Below are positions 61,161 to 64,000 of a DNA stretch of 64,000 bases, piece by piece; within the stretch, counting starts at the first letter, position 1, and every line of letters begins with the position of its first letter. Position numbers and translations under genes: made by a program. The stretch covers positions 1-64,000 of the forward strand of contig ONIM01000019.1 of NCBI GenBank assembly GCA_900317885.1. Direction: 5' to 3'. The notes below the pieces were generated by a model, which was given only the letters and a program-made list of their open reading frames with translations, searched no databases and had not been told where the DNA came from. Source of the stretch: an uncultured Bacteroidales bacterium. Lineage in GTDB: Bacteria > Bacteroidota > Bacteroidia > Bacteroidales > Paludibacteraceae.

Positions 61161-62099
61161 ATGGATAAAAAGACGCTTTATCATATTATCGAATGGGCTG
61201 TGGCACTCGCTGCGTGCGCTTTTCTGGGTTATAAACTGGTTACTTTTGAGGATTATCCGGCCTTGTGGGAGAGTCTTCGTGGCATGGCATGGCAGCAGTA
61301 TCTGGCGCTTGGTTTGTGCGTCGCGCTGATGCCGGTGAATATGGCGATTGAGGCGTGGCGATGGATGACTTTATGGAATGGTGACGCTTCGCTTAATGGT
61401 GCAAATGGTGAAGTGAATGAGTTAACGGATGAACGGTTAACGTTCAGGGAGGCGCAGCGGCAGGTTTATTATTCCAAACTCGCCGGACTGATCACTCCCT
61501 GGCGGCTCGGAGAATACCCTGCAAGAGGGGTGTTGATGGAAGTGCAAAGGGACCAAGTACCGGGTACAAAGGATATCATGCCCCGGGTGCTGGCGATGGG
61601 GGCGGTAGGAAGCGCGACCATGACGGCATCTATCGTCATCGCCGGCGTGGTGGCGTTGGCATTCTCTCCGGCGGTCATGACGCAGTTAGGCGACAGTTAT
61701 CTCTACGCCCTTGCAGCGGCGGTCCTCGCCCTGTTCATCGCTTTTGCGCTTGCGCCCACAGCCCTGAAGAAGTACGCCGAAGTCAATCAGCAGTTGCTCT
61801 TCCGTAGCTTGGGACAGAGCCTCGTCCGCCTGCTCTGTTGGTGCGTGCAGTTAGTGCTGGTGCTCTATGCACTGGGGGCAGTTACGGGTGATGGGTTACG
61901 GGTGATGGGTTACGGATTACCGATTTATTATCTGCTGGTGACCGTCACGCCGAATGTGCCGATCGCAGAAGTAGGTGTCCGCGGCGCATGGGCGATCGTG
62001 GTTTTCGGATCGATGAATGCTGCCTTTGCCGGCGTCCTGCTGTGGGTGATAAATACCCTCCTTCCCTGCCTCGGATGGTTCTTTTTTAGGAAAAAATAA
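61161..62099 (+). CDS. Flippase-like integral membrane protein (LPG synthase TM / UPF0104 family)
   Basis: A 312-aa protein with about seven to eight hydrophobic segments and the family feature TPWRLGEYPARGVLM and SKLAGLITP, as in lysylphosphatidylglycerol-synthase TM proteins (PF03706). Members move lipids or affect membrane lipids; the precise substrate is not evident. Residues about 75-92 (GDASLNGANGEVNELTDERL) and 242-256 (VTGDGLRVMGYGLPIY) are repeat-like insertions; the latter is family B repeat 61881-61919. It is followed by malQ with its own promoter. Confidence 0.8.
   Translation: MDKKTLYHIIEWAVALAACAFLGYKLVTFEDYPALWESLRGMAWQQYLALGLCVALMPVNMAIEAWRWMTLWNGDASLNGANGEVNELTDERLTFREAQRQVYYSKLAGLITPWRLGEYPARGVLMEVQRDQVPGTKDIMPRVLAMGAVGSATMTASIVIAGVVALAFSPAVMTQLGDSYLYALAAAVLALFIAFALAPTALKKYAEVNQQLLFRSLGQSLVRLLCWCVQLVLVLYALGAVTGDGLRVMGYGLPIYYLLVTVTPNVPIAEVGVRGAWAIVVFGSMNAAFAGVLLWVINTLLPCLGWFFFRKK
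61881..61919. repeat. Family B repeat (in frame in the flippase-like gene)
   Basis: GTTACGGGTGATGGGTTACG type units twice in tandem, encoding VTGDGLRVMGYGL. It is the reverse-strand counterpart of 2500-2525 and 25250-25293. Confidence 0.65.
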
Positions 62100-62106
62100 C
62101 AAAACC

Positions 62107-62138
62107 CTTGCGTATGTCGCAAAAAAGCAGTAATTTTG
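62107..62138 (+). promoter_or_regulatory. Promoter of malQ
   Basis: CTTG at 62107-62110 (TTGCGTATGTCGC) and TAATTTTG at 62131-62138, spacing 24. The leader is about 35 bases. Confidence 0.75.
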
Positions 62139-62176
62139 TAGCCGAAAAACGAAAATATAAAAAACACCATTATACC

Positions 62177-64000
62177 ATGAACATTAATTTTCAGATTCAT
62201 TATCGTGCCGAGTACGGCCAGAGTCTCTGCGTGATTGAGACGCAGGAGTCTATTTTGGGATGGACAGAGAAAGATCCGTTGGTGCTTAACTGCCAAGGGA
62301 CCGATTTCTGGCAGGTTAATGTCCCCATTAGCGATTTTGCAGGCAGTATTCAGTACAAATATGCGATTCGTCTGCAGGACGGTCGGTATATCTATGAGGC
62401 AGGTGAACCGAGGATACTTAATTTAGTAGAAAGTCAAAAGTCGGAAGTCGAAAGACAGATTGTGGTTCGCGACGCTTGGCAGGCGAGCACCTATGAGGAC
62501 AGTTTCTATACCACCGCCTTCCTCAAAGCGCTTTTCAGTAGAAAGTCGAAAGACGAGAGACCGCTTCGCTCAAAGAAACAGGGCAATATTCGTTTCTCTA
62601 TCGACCTGCCGCAGATCCTGCCGACACAAGGCGTGGCGATCGTCGGTAACTGCCCGGAGTTAGGCAACTGGAATGCCGATAACAAACTTGTTATGAGCGA
62701 TACGGAGTTCCCCGTTTGGAAAGCCGACATCAAGGTTTCCGAGGCGCAGATCATCGAGTATAAATACATGGTCTATGATCTCAAGACAGGCGCCCAGGTA
62801 GATATGGAGTGGGGCGAGAACCGCCAGATATGGGGCATCGAGAAGGGCATAGTCATCTACCAGAACGACCGTGGATTCCGCCGCACGCAACCGCGATGGA
62901 AGGGAGCCGGCGTAGCTGTTCCGGTCTTCTCGCTCCGTACGGAAGAGGGATTCGGTATCGGTGAGTTCCAGGACCTCAAGAAGATGGCGGACTGGGCTGC
63001 GGCAACGGGTCAGAAGATGATCCAGACCCTGCCGATCAACGATACCACGCTGCGGCATAATAACCTCGACAGTTATCCTTACAACGCTGTTTCTGTCTTC
63101 GCGCTCCATCCGATATATATCAATATTGAGAAGATGGGTCGCCTGACGCCGGCGCAGAAGAAGAAATATGAGGCGCAGAAGGCGGAGTTCAACGCTCTCA
63201 AGATCGCTGATTACCAGAACGTCTATGACGCCAAGACCGTCTTCTTCAAGGCGCTCTTCAAGCAGGACAAGGATGCTCTCTTCTCCTCCGAGGAGTATAA
63301 GGCGTTCTTTGCGAAGAACCGCGAGTGGCTTGAACCGTACGCCGAGTTCCTTCATAAGCGTGACAAACAACCGAAGGAGTACTACTACTTCCTCCAGTTC
63401 CATGCGGACAAACAGTTGGCAGACGCAGTGGCATATGCTCACTCGATCGGCGTGGCAATGAAGGGAGATATACCTATCGGTATCAGCCCTGACTCTGTGG
63501 ATGCAGCCGTTTATCCGGAGCTCTTTAACCTGGATGCATCTGCCGGCGCACCGCCCGATGACTTCTCTATCTCCGGTCAGAACTGGGGATTCCCGACCTA
63601 TAACTGGGATAAGATGGCGGAGGATAACTTCGGCTGGTGGCAGAAAAGATTCCGCAAGATGCAGGATTATTTCGATGCCTACCGCGTAGATCATATCCTT
63701 GGTTTCTTCCGTATCTGGCAGATGCGCAAGACCGATGTATGGGGTCTCTGCGGTCATTTCGTTCCGGCGCTGCCGTATAGCTATGATGACCTCTGTGCGC
63801 AGGGTATTTGCCTCGACTGGGACCGTATGACCAAGCCTTATATCCGCTCGAATTTCTTAGGTGACGTCTTAGGTTATGATACCGAGTGGGCAAAGAAGAA
63901 TGCCCTTCAGACCCGCGACGGATACGTCTATTGGTTCCGTCCTGAGTTTGATACCCAAGTCAAAGTGCAGGAGTGGTACGACCGTCTCATGGAGGACCCG
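62177..64000 (+). CDS. malQ: 4-alpha-glucanotransferase with N-terminal starch-binding domains (partial)
   Basis: Only the first 608 codons are in the window; the gene runs past 64000. It starts MNINFQIHYRAEYGQSLCVIE. Two CBM20-like domains come first (about 1-125 with LGWTEKDPLVLNCQGTDFWQVNVP, and about 140-240 with VGNCPELGNWNADNKL), then the GH77 catalytic domain from about 255 (GVAVPVFSLRTEEGFGIGEFQDLKKMADWAAATGQKMIQTLPINDT). The nucleophile region is YRVDHILGFFRIW (Asp in RVDH). MalQ transfers glucan chains in maltose and glycogen metabolism. Two family A repeats lie in frame: 62429-62460 (ESQKSEVERQIVV, between the two CBM20 domains) and 62538-62585 (SRKSKDERPLRSKK, just before the second). 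Confidence 0.93.
   Translation, partial: MNINFQIHYRAEYGQSLCVIETQESILGWTEKDPLVLNCQGTDFWQVNVPISDFAGSIQYKYAIRLQDGRYIYEAGEPRILNLVESQKSEVERQIVVRDAWQASTYEDSFYTTAFLKALFSRKSKDERPLRSKKQGNIRFSIDLPQILPTQGVAIVGNCPELGNWNADNKLVMSDTEFPVWKADIKVSEAQIIEYKYMVYDLKTGAQVDMEWGENRQIWGIEKGIVIYQNDRGFRRTQPRWKGAGVAVPVFSLRTEEGFGIGEFQDLKKMADWAAATGQKMIQTLPINDTTLRHNNLDSYPYNAVSVFALHPIYINIEKMGRLTPAQKKKYEAQKAEFNALKIADYQNVYDAKTVFFKALFKQDKDALFSSEEYKAFFAKNREWLEPYAEFLHKRDKQPKEYYYFLQFHADKQLADAVAYAHSIGVAMKGDIPIGISPDSVDAAVYPELFNLDASAGAPPDDFSISGQNWGFPTYNWDKMAEDNFGWWQKRFRKMQDYFDAYRVDHILGFFRIWQMRKTDVWGLCGHFVPALPYSYDDLCAQGICLDWDRMTKPYIRSNFLGDVLGYDTEWAKKNALQTRDGYVYWFRPEFDTQVKVQEWYDRLMEDP
62429..62460. repeat. Family A microrepeat in malQ (linker 1)
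   Basis: GTAGAAAGTCAAAAGTCGGA then AGTCGAAAGACAG, in frame at the end of the first starch-binding domain. Confidence 0.7.
62538..62585. repeat. Family A composite repeat in malQ (linker 2)
   Basis: AGTAGAAAGTCGAAAGACGA followed by GAGACCGCTTCGCTCAAAG. The composite with GACCG..CGCTC matches the intergenic copy at 4682-4765. Confidence 0.72.

Noticed and set aside
1..64000. CRISPR arrays, rRNA, tRNA genes, insertion sequences with transposases
   Set aside because: No regularly spaced repeats with unique spacers, no cloverleaf or rRNA segment and no transposase motif were seen by eye; a dedicated scan could still find a tRNA I missed.

Overview
The window looks like a chromosome segment from a member of the order Bacteroidales (Bacteroidota), probably a gut-type anaerobe. 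The evidence is the Bacteroidota promoter (TTTG near -33, TAnnTTTG near -7) ahead of almost every transcription unit, several large secreted proteins ending in a type IX secretion (T9SS) C-terminal signal of the form LRdGqxxILRgxxxYtxtGxxL, a Wzi-like capsule protein, and a MalQ with N-terminal starch-binding domains. The family cannot be fixed from sequence alone.

Layout. 1-1170: two small genes (a 66-aa lipoprotein-like 'smalltalk' type peptide and an unknown 126-aa protein), each preceded by a copy of the same structured, covarying leader RNA. 1.2-2.5 kb: an ATPase. 2.5-2.95 kb: a non-coding stretch with a long inverted-repeat element. 2.95-4.7 kb: grpE-dnaJ. 4.7-6.7 kb: two outer-membrane-type proteins. 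18.9-6.7 kb (minus): one operon of eleven genes from a single promoter: mlaE, mlaF, a T9SS M6 protease, exonuclease III, lptB, an LTA-synthase-like phosphotransferase, a Kelch lipoprotein, a Wzi-like protein, two glycosyltransferases (one fused to a kinase-like domain) and an O-antigen ligase. 19.1-21.4 kb: pnp. 25.9-21.4 kb (minus): tamB, split by a one-base frameshift. 26.1 kb: rplS. 31.4-26.5 kb (minus): iorA-iorB-aminotransferase-CoA transferase/hydrolase, a plausible aryl-acid fermentation operon. 31.5-39.1 kb: a cobalamin riboswitch driving two T9SS-exported surface proteins of the B12-locus type. 39.2-41.3 kb: uvrB. 41.3-43.5 kb: a structured small RNA unit, a BRO/antirepressor protein and a serine recombinase. 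43.65-58.95 kb: a four-gene surface-protein operon whose first gene has an invertible N-terminal cassette. 59-61 kb (minus): a helix-hairpin-helix/barrel protein full of in-frame repeats. 61.2-64 kb: a flippase-like membrane protein and the 5' part of malQ.

The most notable system is at 42.9-51.6 kb. A 21-bp perfect inverted repeat (43659-43679 and 44740-44760) lies in the same reading frame (Gly-Gly-Ser-Thr-Lys-Thr-Leu) at the end of two divergent N-terminal cassettes. Inverting the 1.1-kb segment would swap the signal peptide and first domain of a 2452-residue surface protein without breaking the frame. A serine recombinase gene sits 160 bp away. This predicts phase-variable exchange of the distal domain of a giant adhesin-like protein.

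Two other features have no obvious explanation: the paired leader RNAs at 68-201 and 512-654, which show compensatory base changes in all four helices, and at least five families of short repeats that occur both between genes and in frame inside conserved genes (iorA, malQ, tamB, a flippase-like gene and others).
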